A program made the translations under genes and the position numbers. The notes under the pieces are model-generated. The model saw nothing but the letters and a program-made list of their open reading frames with translations, was not told the origin of the DNA and did no database searches. Positions 1 to 14,004 of a stretch of DNA of 37,693 nt are shown one piece after another. The stretch covers positions 1-37,693 of the forward strand of contig CAKZKQ010000169.1 in the NCBI GenBank assembly GCA_937123825.1, written 5' to 3'. The DNA is from an uncultured Pseudomonadota bacterium (GTDB lineage: Bacteria; Myxococcota_A; Bradymonadia; Bradymonadales; GCA-2716585). Within the stretch, counting starts at the first letter, position 1, and every line of letters starts with the position of its first letter.

Positions 1-129
1 TGCCGTCGAGCGCCACTCCTCGCCCTCACCCAGGTTCTTTGGGCGATTGTCCACGCACCCGATCCCCGCCGCCACCAACACACTGGTCAGCGCCGCCAGG
101 ATCCACACACCACCAACTGCATTACGCAT
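1..129 (-). CDS. Putative lipoprotein, N-terminus only (runs off left edge)
   Basis: The first 43 codons of a minus-strand gene are visible, in frame to the window edge. It begins MRNAVGGVWILAALTSV, a short charged end followed by a hydrophobic stretch, and reaches a cysteine at residue 25 (AGIGC-VDN). That fits a type II (lipoprotein) signal peptide, although glycine at -3 of the lipobox is weak. A GGGGAG ribosome site lies just upstream of the ATG, supporting the start at 129. The mature part is not in the window, so no function can be given. It is divergent from the SRPBCC-like gene at 371, with about 240 bases between them that must hold both promoters. Confidence 0.6.
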   Translation of the reverse strand, partial: MRNAVGGVWILAALTSVLVAAGIGCVDNRPKNLGEGEEWRSTA

Positions 130-370
130 ATCGCTCCCCGAGCTTTTCACACCCCACAAGGCACATCATCATTGTGTCTGGTCCGGACACTCTGACACAC
201 CCCGCTCTGCACGCACGCCGGGACACTCTACCGACCCGACCTGCCCACTTCAATACGGACCCGCTTGCGCTTATGGTCACGATGCTCAAAATCATGAAGA
301 TCTGTGTCGGCGATGGTGCCCAAAAGGGCAAAATCCACAGCGCCGCACCCAACCCCACACTCATGAGGCC

Positions 371-862
371 ATGAAAGAACCCCCCAGTGCCCCGCAACCC
401 CCCGCCCACGCCGTCACCATCACGCGCACCTCGGTCCTCCCCATCGACCGTGCCGCCCTCTGGGAGGTTGTCGGCACCATGGACGGCGTCAACGCCGAGT
501 TGATGCCCCTGATTCGCATGACCAGCCCCAAAGAGGCCAGAGGCTTTCGGATCGAAGACGCCCCCCTTGGTCAGGTGGCCTTTAAAAGCTGGCTGCTGCT
601 CGGCGGCCTCTTGCCTGTGGATCTTCACGCCCTGCGCCTCTTTGAAGTCCACCCCGGCCACGGCTTTGTCGAGTCGTCCACCTCCTGGCTCCAGTCACTG
701 TGGCGCCACGAACGCACCCTCCAGGACACCCCCGAGGGCTGTCGCATCACCGACACCGTCACCTTTGTGCCGCGCCTTGGCCTTGCCGCGCCTTTGACGC
801 GCTTGATTGTGGGCGCGGTCTTCAGCCATCGGCATCGCCGCCTGCAAAACCGTCACGCTTGA
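371..862 (+). CDS. SRPBCC / polyketide-cyclase-like protein
   Basis: A 163-aa soluble protein with no signal peptide. The layout resembles the START/SRPBCC ligand-binding fold: an opening strand (VTITRTSVLPIDRAALWEVV) leading into a helix, a central 'GQVAFKSWLLLGGLLPVD' segment, the strand pair 'LRLFEVHPGHGFVESSTSW' and 'WRHERTLQDTPEGCRITDTV', and a long C-terminal helix ending in basic residues (FSHRHRRLQNRHA). Proteins of this fold often bind hydrophobic ligands, but the ligand here is unknown. The frame stays open upstream to 47, but that part has proline/histidine-rich, non-protein-like composition. I place the start at the ATG at 371. No operon partner is visible, and REP-like repeats follow immediately. 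Confidence 0.6.
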   Translation: MKEPPSAPQPPAHAVTITRTSVLPIDRAALWEVVGTMDGVNAELMPLIRMTSPKEARGFRIEDAPLGQVAFKSWLLLGGLLPVDLHALRLFEVHPGHGFVESSTSWLQSLWRHERTLQDTPEGCRITDTVTFVPRLGLAAPLTRLIVGAVFSHRHRRLQNRHA

Positions 863-872
863 GGTGGTTTGG

Positions 873-923
873 GGCGTTTTCTGAATGATTTTAGAGGGTT
901 GTAAAGGTCTCCGGCACCTTCCC
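873..923. repeat. REP-like repeat, copy 1
   Basis: A 51-bp element that ends in the imperfect palindrome AAGGTCTCCGGCACCTT (904-920). It aligns without gaps to a second copy at 1010-1060, with about 10 mismatches. AAGGT-N7-ACCTT palindromes of this kind are typical of dispersed REP sequences, which are often moved by REP-associated tyrosine transposases. No such transposase is in the window. Confidence 0.6.
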
Positions 924-1009
924 AGGCAATGTCGCGCCTCTTTTTTCTCGCCCCTATGTCGCTGCGCTGTCTTTCGGAAGTCGCCGTGGGGAGAGGGTGA
1001 GGGATCGGC

Positions 1010-1060
1010 GGTGTTTTCTGAATGTTTTGGGGGACTTGTAAAGGTCCCTGACACCTTCCC
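1010..1060. repeat. REP-like repeat, copy 2
   Basis: Second copy of the 51-bp element, in the same orientation as the first. It starts GGTGTTTTCTGAATG and ends in AAGGTCCCTGACACCTT (1041-1057). The 86 bp between the copies include a GGGGAGAGGGTGAGGG tract. The two copies fill much of the gap between the SRPBCC-like gene and thrA. The remaining stretch to 1204 should hold the thr promoter, but I see no convincing -35/-10 pair and no Thr/Ile-rich leader peptide. Confidence 0.6.
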
Positions 1061-1204
1061 TACGCGCCTTTCTGGCCATCAGAGCCCCAACGCACTACAA
1101 CACAACACACCGATCCTCCCCTGATTGGTGCAAAGGCAGCGCTTGGTGTGGGCTTGGAGGCTATCCAAGTGGATTCTGGTGTCTGAAGTGAGGTGTTGAG
1201 AGCG

Positions 1205-3733
1205 ATGGTTGAGGTGTACAAGTTTGGAGGCACCAGCGTGGGCAGCGCCGAGCGGATGCTTGCGGCTGCAGAGCTGGTGGTGTCCCAGGGTGTGGCGCGC
1301 GGTGAGCTTGTGGTGGTGGCCTCGGCCATGACAAAGGTGACCGACGCGTTGGTGTCGGCGTGCGCTGCCGCAGGGCGCGGGCTTCGTCAGGAAGCGATTG
1401 AGATCATCGATGGGCTCCAGGCGCGCCACAAAGAGGCCCTGAAGGTCTTGGCGACCGACGAGGATTCAGCGCCGGTGTGGGAGGAGGTTGCGGGGATCTG
1501 CGCGCAATTGAAGGAGCTGCTGGGGGCCTCGGCCCTGTTGGGGCAGCTCAGCGCCCGGACGCGCGATCGGGTCCTGGCTTGCGGGGAGAAGATGTCGGTG
1601 CGGCTGGTGGCGGTGGCCATGCGTCGGTGTGGTTTGGACGCGGTGGCGTTGGACGCCGATGTCTTTGTGATGACCGATGGTGGGTTTGGTTCGGCCAACC
1701 CGCTCTACGGCGTCACAGAGCGGACCATCGGCGCGGCGCTGCGGCCCCACCTTGATGCTGGACGTTTGCCGATCGTCACCGGGTTTTGTGGTCAGGCCCC
1801 CGATGGGGGGACGACGACGATGGGTCGGGGCGGCTCGGATCTCTCAGCGACGCTCCTGGCCTCGGCGCTTGAGGCGTCCAAGGTGACGCTGTGGAGCGAC
1901 GTGGATGGGGTGTATAGCGCCGATCCAAGGGTGGTGCCGCAGGCGCGGGTGATCCCCCAACTCAACTTCCGTGAGGCGGCCGAGATGTCGTACTACGGCG
2001 CCAAGGTGCTCCACCAGCGCACCATGATCCCGGTGGCCACCTTGGGGATCCCGGTCTGGTCGCGCAACACCATGCGCCCAGAGGCCCCCGGCACCGTCAT
2101 CGATGGGCGCTTTACCCCAGGGTCGCACCCGGTCAAGGCGATCAGCGCCGTGCGCAGCCATGCGCTGGTGTCGGTCGAGGGCAAGGGCATGGCGGGGGTG
2201 CCTGGTGTGGCGGCGCGGGTCTTCAAGGCTCTGGCCAGCGCCCGGATCAACGTCACCATGATCAGCCAGTCCAGCTCTGAAGCCTCGATCTGCTTTGCGG
2301 TGCCTCAAGGCGACGTGGCCGCCGCCGAGCGTGCGCTTAAACGGGCGTTTCGAGCCGAGCTGTCCCGCGGTGAGGTCGAGGAGATCTCGGTGCGCCGGGG
2401 CGTGGGGCTTGTGGCGGCGGTGGGGCTGGGGATGGCCCACCGTCCGGGGATTGCGGGGCGAGTGCTGGATGAACTGGGCAGCGCCCGGATCAATATTTTG
2501 GCGATCGCGCAGGGGTCGAGCGAGTTGAACATCTCGGTGGCCGTCGATGAGCGCGATACCGACAGGGCGCTGCGGGCGATTCATCAGGGGTTTGGGCTGC
2601 ATCGCCTGGATACGGGTGTGGATACGGCCCAGTGTTTGGATTTGATGTTGCTGGGTTTTGGCAGCATTGGGCGGACGCTCTTGGAGTTGGTCCTGGAGCG
2701 CCAGGCGTATGTGTTGGAGCGCTTTGGGCTTCAGATGCGCGTGGTGGCGGTGTCAGACCGCTCGGGCTTTATTTTTGAGCCGTTGGGGCTGGGGGCCGAG
2801 CGTTTGCGGGCGCTCTTTGAGGCCAAGTCCAGGGGCGGCGCGCTGGCGAACCAGGCAGAGGCGACCAAAGGGGGTTCGGCGGCTCAGATGGTCAAAGAGG
2901 CCATGCGTTGGCGCCTGTCTCGGCCGGTTTTGGTGGATGTTTCGGACAGCGATGATGTGCAGGAGGCCTTTGAGGCGGCTTTGCTGGCGGGCGCCGATGT
3001 GGTGACGGCCAACAAGAAGCCGCTGGCGGGCCCTTGGGATTCGTTTCAGGCGCTCGCTGCGGCGTCGGGGCAGTCGGGTCGGCTTTTGAAGGCCGAGGCG
3101 ACTGTGGGCGCTGGGCTGCCTGTGGTGGACACGCTGCAGATGCTGATGGACACCGGCGATCGGGTGGAGCGTGTTGAAGGTTGCCTCTCTGGGACGCTTG
3201 GCTTTCTGATGGGGCGACTTGAGGCGGGCGTGCGCTTTTCTGAGGCGGTGCGCGAGGCGGTGGAGCTTGGCTACACCGAGCCGGATCCGGTGGCAGACCT
3301 GTGCGGCGCTGATGTGGGTCGCAAGGCCGTGATCCTGGGGCGCTTGTCAGGGTTGCTTGGTGAAGGGGCGCAAGTTGAGGTCAAGGGACTGGTGGATGAG
3401 GCGCTGTCTGGGATGTCCATGGCGGCGCTGATGGAGCACCTTGAGGCCATGGACGATGACATGGGGCGTCAGGTGACCCAGGCCGCCCAGCGCGGTGAGG
3501 TCTTGCGCTATGTGGCTCGGGTGTGGCCTGGTAGGGCCGAGGTGGGGCCGGTGTCGGTGCCCAAGGGCTCGGCAGCGGGCATGCTCAGCGGCACCGACAA
3601 CCAAATCCTCTTTGTGTCCGACCGCTACAACACCAGACCGCTGGTGATCACGGGTCCTGGGGCGGGGGTGGAAGTGACCGCGATGGGCGTGCTGGGCGAT
3701 GTCCTGCGCGTTGCTGCCGAGAGGAGGCTTTGA
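1205..3733 (+). CDS. thrA: Bifunctional aspartokinase / homoserine dehydrogenase
   Basis: Catalyses the first and third steps of the aspartate pathway: aspartate to aspartyl-phosphate, and aspartate semialdehyde to homoserine. It is cytoplasmic. The N-terminal kinase opens with the signature KFGGTSVGSAERM and carries 'GRGGSDLSATLLA' and 'LWSDVDGVYSADPR'. Two ACT modules follow around residues 320-475 (VSVEGKGMAGVPGVAARV and 'AAVGLGMAHRPGIAGRV'), the usual site of threonine feedback. The homoserine dehydrogenase part starts near residue 480 with a Rossmann motif (LMLLGFGSIGRTLLELV), then 'ADVVTANKKPLAG', 'GCLSGTLGFLMG' and 'GYTEPDPVADLCGADVGRKA'. At 842 aa it is close to E. coli ThrA (820). 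I chose the ATG at 1205, which puts MVEVYKFGG at the normal position. An in-frame GTG at 1193 adds four residues. thrB follows 7 bases downstream. Confidence 0.96.
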   Translation: MVEVYKFGGTSVGSAERMLAAAELVVSQGVARGELVVVASAMTKVTDALVSACAAAGRGLRQEAIEIIDGLQARHKEALKVLATDEDSAPVWEEVAGICAQLKELLGASALLGQLSARTRDRVLACGEKMSVRLVAVAMRRCGLDAVALDADVFVMTDGGFGSANPLYGVTERTIGAALRPHLDAGRLPIVTGFCGQAPDGGTTTMGRGGSDLSATLLASALEASKVTLWSDVDGVYSADPRVVPQARVIPQLNFREAAEMSYYGAKVLHQRTMIPVATLGIPVWSRNTMRPEAPGTVIDGRFTPGSHPVKAISAVRSHALVSVEGKGMAGVPGVAARVFKALASARINVTMISQSSSEASICFAVPQGDVAAAERALKRAFRAELSRGEVEEISVRRGVGLVAAVGLGMAHRPGIAGRVLDELGSARINILAIAQGSSELNISVAVDERDTDRALRAIHQGFGLHRLDTGVDTAQCLDLMLLGFGSIGRTLLELVLERQAYVLERFGLQMRVVAVSDRSGFIFEPLGLGAERLRALFEAKSRGGALANQAEATKGGSAAQMVKEAMRWRLSRPVLVDVSDSDDVQEAFEAALLAGADVVTANKKPLAGPWDSFQALAAASGQSGRLLKAEATVGAGLPVVDTLQMLMDTGDRVERVEGCLSGTLGFLMGRLEAGVRFSEAVREAVELGYTEPDPVADLCGADVGRKAVILGRLSGLLGEGAQVEVKGLVDEALSGMSMAALMEHLEAMDDDMGRQVTQAAQRGEVLRYVARVWPGRAEVGPVSVPKGSAAGMLSGTDNQILFVSDRYNTRPLVITGPGAGVEVTAMGVLGDVLRVAAERRL

Positions 3734-3740
3734 GGTGAGT

Positions 3741-4703
3741 ATGACGATGAACAATCAAAACGAAGCGTCCGTGACCGTCTTTGCACCTGCGACCGTGGCC
3801 AATCTGGGCCCTGGTTTTGACATTCTGGGGTTGGCGATCGAGGGGGCTGGTGATGAGGTCACGGCCCGGCGCGTTTCGGGGGCCACTGGCGTGGTGATCG
3901 CGTCGATTGAAGGCGATGGCGGGGTCTTGCCGCTCGACGCCGCGTCCAACACTGCGGGCATCGCCGCTGCCCATGTGCTGAAGATGGCCGGGGTCGAGGC
4001 TCGCGTTGAGCTCTCGATCGTCAAAGGCATGCCGATGGGCTCGGGGATGGGCAGTTCGGCTGCTTCGGCCGCCGCAGCCGCCGTGGCGACCAACCTCCTG
4101 GTGGGCTCACCGCTGCGCAAAACAGCGCTGGTGGAGGCCTGCGTCGAAGCCGAGGCGGCGGTCAGCGGCCGCCACGCCGACAATGTGGCGCCTGCGGTTC
4201 TGGGTGGGTTGATCATGGTGCGGCGCGTCGAGCCGTTGGAGTTGATCCGTTTGCCGGTGCCCGATGGTCTGACGGTGGCGGTGGTCACGCCCCACTTTGA
4301 GTTGCCCACGCGTCAGGCGCGCGCGGCGTTGCCCGAGGCGGTCTCCATGGGGGTCATGGTGCGGACGATGGCCAACGTGGCGGCGATCGTCAGCGCTTGC
4401 CACACCGGCGATCTGGCGCTGCTGGGCCGCAGCATCCACGACGAGATCGTGACGCCTGCCCGGGCGGCGCTGATCCCTGGTGGGCAGGCTGCCATGGACG
4501 CGGCGTTGGACGCCGGTGCGTTGGGCAGCTCCATCAGCGGGGCCGGGCCGTCGATCTTTGCGCTCTGCCGCAGCCCGCGCAGCGCCCAGAAAGCCGCCGA
4601 CGCGATGATCAGGGCTTTTAAGGCCGCAGGCCTGACTTGCCGACCCGCAATCGTGTCGCCCGCCGAGTGCTCCGGCGCGCGGATGATCTCGGGGACCATT
4701 TAA
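3741..4703 (+). CDS. thrB: Homoserine kinase (GHMP family)
   Basis: Phosphorylates homoserine to O-phosphohomoserine, the substrate of ThrC. The 320-aa sequence has the GHMP family layout: 'VFAPATVANLGPGFDILGLA' near the N-terminus, the ATP-binding glycine/serine loop 'MPMGSGMGSSAASAAAAAV' around residue 110, 'GRHADNVAPAVLGG', and the C-terminal motif 'LGSSISGAGPSIFALC'. The start is the ATG at 3741, with GAGGTG four bases upstream. A second ATG at 3747 is equally possible. An upstream extension into thrA would add a non-family segment. The gene follows thrA by 7 bases, so the two are surely co-transcribed. Confidence 0.96.
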   Translation: MTMNNQNEASVTVFAPATVANLGPGFDILGLAIEGAGDEVTARRVSGATGVVIASIEGDGGVLPLDAASNTAGIAAAHVLKMAGVEARVELSIVKGMPMGSGMGSSAASAAAAAVATNLLVGSPLRKTALVEACVEAEAAVSGRHADNVAPAVLGGLIMVRRVEPLELIRLPVPDGLTVAVVTPHFELPTRQARAALPEAVSMGVMVRTMANVAAIVSACHTGDLALLGRSIHDEIVTPARAALIPGGQAAMDAALDAGALGSSISGAGPSIFALCRSPRSAQKAADAMIRAFKAAGLTCRPAIVSPAECSGARMISGTI

Positions 4704-4716
4704 GAAGAGCAAAGCC

Positions 4717-4838
4717 GCGGGTCCAGGGAGCGCGCTCCCTGGTCAGGGGGTTTGGGGGATGACATCCCCCATCGGCCTGTTGCAGTGGGGGTTCCACCCC
4801 CAGACCCCCGGCCAGGGGACGCGCCCCCTGGACCCGCA
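4717..4838. repeat. Head-to-head REP pair (BIME-like) between thrB and thrC
   Basis: Two ~53-bp arms, 4717-4770 and 4786-4838, are near inverted copies around a 15-base loop. Each arm carries GCGGGTCCAGGG at its outer end, its own small palindrome (CAGGGAGCGCGCTCCCTG on the left, CAGGGGACGCGCCCCCTG on the right), then a run of GGGGG-TYTGGGGG. The transcript could fold into one very large hairpin or several smaller ones. It occupies nearly all of the thrB-thrC gap, so it may stabilise or partly terminate the thr mRNA. Confidence 0.8.
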
Positions 4839-4866
4839 CTTTTGGTGGCCGTAAGGAGGGGAGGAG

Positions 4867-6156
4867 ATGACCCAGTACCCATGGAAGATGGTCTGCACAT
4901 CTTGCGACGCCGAGTATCCGGCGCTGGAGGTGCGCTACCGCTGCGATTGCGGCAGCACGCTGGACGTCAAGCACGATTTGGCTCGATTCACCGATGGCCG
5001 CGCGCCTGCGCCGACTCGCCAGGGCTTTGACGCGCGTCTGGCCAGCCGCAAGCGCCTGGATCGTTCTGGCGTATGGCGCTTTCGGGAGTTGATCCTGCCT
5101 TTGGAGCCCGAAAACGTGGTCACCAAGCCCGAGGGCAACACCAACCTCTACCCTGCGCCCCGGGTGGCGTCGTGGGCGGGGATGGACGCGCTGTGGCTCA
5201 AGCATGAGGGCGAAAACCCCACCGGCTCGTTCAAAGATCGCGGCATGACCGCCGGGATGAGCGCCGCCAGGGCGCTGGGGATGGAGCGCGTGGCGGTGGC
5301 CTCCACCGGCAACACGTCGGCCTCGGTGGCCTCCTACGCGGCCCAGGCCGGGATGAAGGCCTACGTCTTTGTCCCAGATGGCAACATCGCCTACGGCAAG
5401 CTCTGCCAGGCGCTGGCTTACGGGGCGCGGACGCTGCAAATCCGTGGGGACTTTGACGCGGCGATGTCCTTGGTGCAGGCCGTCTGCCAAAAAGAGGGGA
5501 TCTACCTGCTCAACTCCGTCAACCCGTTTCGCATCGAGGGTCAAAAGGCCATTGGGATGGAGATCGTGCAGGACCTGGACTGGCAGGTGCCCGATTGGAT
5601 CGTGGTGCCGGGGGGCAACCTGGGCAACAACACCGCCATCGCCAAGGGGTTGGTGGAGATGAAGGCGGTCGGCCTCATCGATCGCCTGCCCAGAATCGCC
5701 GTGATCCAGGCCGCAGGCGCCAACCCGCTCTACAACGCCTGGCACAGCGACGGCGTGTTGAGGCCGGTCAAGGCCAAGACGCTGGCCTCGGCCATCAAGA
5801 TCGGCGATCCGGTGTCGTTTGGGCGCAGTTGGGGCTGGCTCAAGGCGCTCGGCGGTGTGGTGGAGCAGGTCACCGACCAGGAGATCATGGACGCCAAGGC
5901 GCAAGTCGACGCTCAGGGCATCGGGGCCGAGCCTGCGTCGTGTGCGACGGTCGCGGGGCTGAAAAAATTGGTGGCGTCCGGGATCATTTCACCGCAGGCG
6001 CAAGTCTGCGGCGTGCTGACCGGACACGTGCTCAAGGATCCAGACGCAGCAGTGGCGTACCACCGTGGAACGCTGGAGGGAATTGAGTCGTCGTCCGCCA
6101 ACAAGCCCGTCGTGGTTGACGCGCAGTTGGACTCAGTGCTCAGAGCGCTGGATTGA
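4867..6156 (+). CDS. thrC: Threonine synthase
   Basis: PLP enzyme that converts O-phosphohomoserine to threonine. At 429 aa it fits the long form that begins with a cysteine-rich zinc-ribbon-like segment (VCTSCDAEY then YRCDCGS). The PLP-binding lysine lies in 'ENPTGSFKDRGMTAG' near residue 125. It also has 'ASTGNTSASVASYAAQAG', and the phosphate-binding glycine loop is 'VVPGGNLGNNTAIAKG'. The start at 4867 is backed by an exceptionally strong purine-rich site (AAGGAGGGGAGGAG). It is the third gene of the threonine operon, separated from thrB by the inverted REP pair. Its stop codon lies inside a hairpin shared with the end of infA. Confidence 0.96.
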   Translation: MTQYPWKMVCTSCDAEYPALEVRYRCDCGSTLDVKHDLARFTDGRAPAPTRQGFDARLASRKRLDRSGVWRFRELILPLEPENVVTKPEGNTNLYPAPRVASWAGMDALWLKHEGENPTGSFKDRGMTAGMSAARALGMERVAVASTGNTSASVASYAAQAGMKAYVFVPDGNIAYGKLCQALAYGARTLQIRGDFDAAMSLVQAVCQKEGIYLLNSVNPFRIEGQKAIGMEIVQDLDWQVPDWIVVPGGNLGNNTAIAKGLVEMKAVGLIDRLPRIAVIQAAGANPLYNAWHSDGVLRPVKAKTLASAIKIGDPVSFGRSWGWLKALGGVVEQVTDQEIMDAKAQVDAQGIGAEPASCATVAGLKKLVASGIISPQAQVCGVLTGHVLKDPDAAVAYHRGTLEGIESSSANKPVVVDAQLDSVLRALD

Positions 6157-6170
6157 CGCCCGGGGCGTCA
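6154..6170. terminator. Hairpin containing the stop codons of both thrC and infA
   Basis: TGACGCC-CGG-GGCGTCA is a perfect 7-bp stem with a 3-base loop. Its left end is the TGA of thrC and its right end is the TGA of infA on the other strand. There is no T-tract, so intrinsic termination is uncertain. Its symmetry suits a two-way transcript end between convergent genes. Confidence 0.45.
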
Positions 6171-6386
6171 CTTGGAGCGGTAGACGATGCGACCGCGCTT
6201 GAGATCGTAGGGGGAGAGTTCGACGGTGACGCGGTCACCGGGCAGGATGCGGATGTAGTACTTGCGCATCTTGCCAGAGATGTGCGCCAGCACGACGTGT
6301 CCGTTTTCAAGCTCGACCCGGAACATCGCTCCCTTGAGCGACTCAAGGACGGTGCCTTCTACTGTAATGCCTTCTTCTTTAGCCAC
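6168..6386 (-). CDS. infA: Translation initiation factor IF-1
   Basis: A 72-aa S1-type OB-fold protein, the exact usual length of IF-1. It binds the A site of the 30S subunit during initiation. Recognisable segments are [16 protein letters not shown], '[20 protein letters not shown]', '[14 protein letters not shown]' and the C-terminal '[16 protein letters not shown]'. The start is a GTG (reads (M)AKEEG) with GGGAGG eight bases upstream. An upstream in-frame ATG would add 28 residues that IF-1 proteins lack. The gene stands alone on the minus strand, convergent with thrC. Confidence 0.95.
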   Translation of the reverse strand: MAKEEGITVEGTVLESLKGAMFRVELENGHVVLAHISGKMRKYYIRILPGDRVTVELSPYDLKRGRIVYRSK

Positions 6387-6883
6387 GGGGCCTCCCTGAT
6401 GGTGAGGGGGCTTCCCCATCACCCTGATGCTGCTGTTGACCCCTGGGTCAGGTCGCAGCGGATTTTTCACGCCATAGCGCCTACTCCGAAACCCGTCGCA
6501 ATGTCAAGCCCGTTGTCGGCTCTGCGATGACCTTCGGACATCGCAGGCGTTGTCCCAGGACGGTGAAGAGTGGGTTTTCTGACACCGTTGGCGCAAAGAA
6601 GGGGCACTCTTGGGTGCGTGAGCGCATCAAGGACTGCGGAGCCGTGCCAAACCGGACACGAAAGGCCCACTTTGGGTTGCCCTGGGCGCCGGGCCGTTAT
6701 ACGGATACAGGCACGCTTTACCGGCGATGTCGCACCGTGCGGCGTCGTCGGGGCAGACTCATTTGGAACACGTTTGAAACACGCAAGGGCAGGGCACACT
6801 GGCCAATCACACACCACCGCACGCCCATTTGGGGTGCGTTGGGTCCGGGGTCTGGTGTCACGCTGCCGCATAAGGAGGATAGA
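6387..6883. other. Intergenic region between infA and the membrane-protein gene
   Basis: About 500 bases without a supportable gene. Open frames here have Arg/Pro/His-rich, non-protein-like composition. The stretch should hold the divergent promoters of infA and of the gene at 6884, but I cannot point to a convincing -35/-10 pair. No tRNA-like cloverleaf was seen. Confidence 0.5.
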
Positions 6884-7252
6884 GTGCCTGCTGAATTTTA
6901 TCGGATCATGCACTTCGTGGGGATCATGTTGACCTTCCTGGCCTTTGGCGGGGCCTGCCTTCACGGAATGAATGGCGGCACCAAGGAAGACAACAAAGGG
7001 CGCAAGTGGATCGCGATCTCCCACGGCGTCGGGCTGCTTCTGGTCCTGGTGGCGGGCTTTGGCCTGCTGGCCAAGGGCGGGTTCTCGTTTGCTGGCTCCC
7101 CCTGGGTCTGGGTCAAGCTGGTGGTCTGGCTGGCGTTTGGCGGCCTGATGGTGCCCATCCAGCGCAAGCCCCAACTGGCCAAGGCCATGTGGTACGTCGT
7201 CCCGGCGCTGGGCCTGCTGGCGGCCATCATGGCGGTCTTGAAACCCTTCTAG
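6884..7252 (+). CDS. Small integral membrane protein, four predicted helices
   Basis: A 122-aa hydrophobic protein. Four membrane spans are visible: around residues 6-24 (IMHFVGIMLTFLAFGGACL), 43-64 (ISHGVGLLLVLVAGFGLLAK), 74-92 (WVWVKLVVWLAFGGLMVPI) and 101-119 (MWYVVPALGLLAAIMAVL). A conserved-looking HG pair and a His in helix 2 recall small haem- or quinone-associated membrane proteins and SirB-like proteins, but I cannot assign a family. The start is GTG at 6884 with a near-perfect AAGGAGGAT six to seven bases upstream. In-frame upstream sequence looks non-coding. Single gene, followed by a possible terminator. Confidence 0.8.
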   Translation: MPAEFYRIMHFVGIMLTFLAFGGACLHGMNGGTKEDNKGRKWIAISHGVGLLLVLVAGFGLLAKGGFSFAGSPWVWVKLVVWLAFGGLMVPIQRKPQLAKAMWYVVPALGLLAAIMAVLKPF

Positions 7253-7290
7253 TTCAAGACAGACCTGTGTGTTCATAACCCTGTGTGTCG

Positions 7291-7313
7291 CGCTGTTTTT
7301 TGCAGCGTTTTAT
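7291..7313 (+). terminator. Possible intrinsic terminator after the membrane-protein gene
   Basis: CGCTG-TTTTTTG-CAGCG followed by TTTTATA. The stem is only 5 bp, but a T-rich tail follows at the right place, 38 bases after the stop codon at 7252. Confidence 0.35.
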
Positions 7314-7445
7314 ACAGCGTTATGGACGGCTGTGACGGCACGGAGCCGCATTTTACGGACTCCGCATGTGGCACGCCTTTTGCCTTTGTGTGGCGGCGCG
7401 ATTGACGAGGATGTCAGCGCGCGTGCTCAAGCCAAAGGAGTCCAC

Positions 7446-13616
<6,171 letters not shown>

Positions 13617-14004
13617 GGTGGGAGGAGGGCGGCGGCGTTGAGCCGGTCCCTCCTGGATGAGCGCTGAGTGTTTTGTGTCAGAAGAGCCCTCGCGGACGCT
13701 GCCTTTGGGCGGCGACTGCGGGGGCTTTTGTGGTTGGTGGGTCGATGTGGGCGGTTGTGCTCGCGGTTCTTGGGCCCTCGGTGTATGGTGTGCCTGGATG
13801 CGCCTTGTGCCCAGCTTTGAAATCCGCGTCGATTGTGGGCGCGGTGGCACATGGCGCGGTGCCCGGTGGCGGCTGGCATGGATGTCGCCGGGGTGCTCTT
13901 GCGCGGCTGAGGCTGCCCGTGTCCCTGGAGGACTCGGCACGGCGGCAAGCGCGCGGGTGTTTGATGGGCCGCCCCAAAGGGTGGCCGTTGGAGGAGTTTT
14001 GTCC
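13617..14004. other. Intergenic region after the Rhs gene
   Basis: Nearly 390 bases. It holds one hairpin near its left end (13623-13654) and a GGAGGAG ribosome site at its right end. Open frames cross it, including one with a hydrophobic run around 13730-13800, but none has a start with a ribosome site or convincing composition. If the Rhs tip is a toxin, this is where an immunity gene would be expected, and I do not see one. Confidence 0.5.
13623..13654 (+). terminator. Hairpin downstream of the Rhs gene
   Basis: AGGAGGG (13623-13629) pairs perfectly with CCCTCCT (13648-13654), and CGGC/GCCG pairs inside it. It lies 7 bases after the Rhs stop. There is no T-tract, so it may be a factor-dependent end or an mRNA-stabilising hairpin. 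Confidence 0.4.

Noticed and set aside
47..370. Upstream extension of the SRPBCC-like frame
   Set aside because: Pro/His/Thr-rich composition with no domain likeness; the family-like part starts at the ATG at 371, and the region must hold divergent promoters.
1061..1204. Threonine attenuator leader (short run coding Thr-Thr-Thr-Gln-His-Thr at ~1094)
   Set aside because: No start codon with a ribosome site precedes it in frame, and there is no terminator hairpin before thrA.
6387..6470. Upstream extension of infA to an ATG at 6470
   Set aside because: IF-1 is 72 aa; the GTG at 6386 has a proper ribosome site and gives exactly that length.
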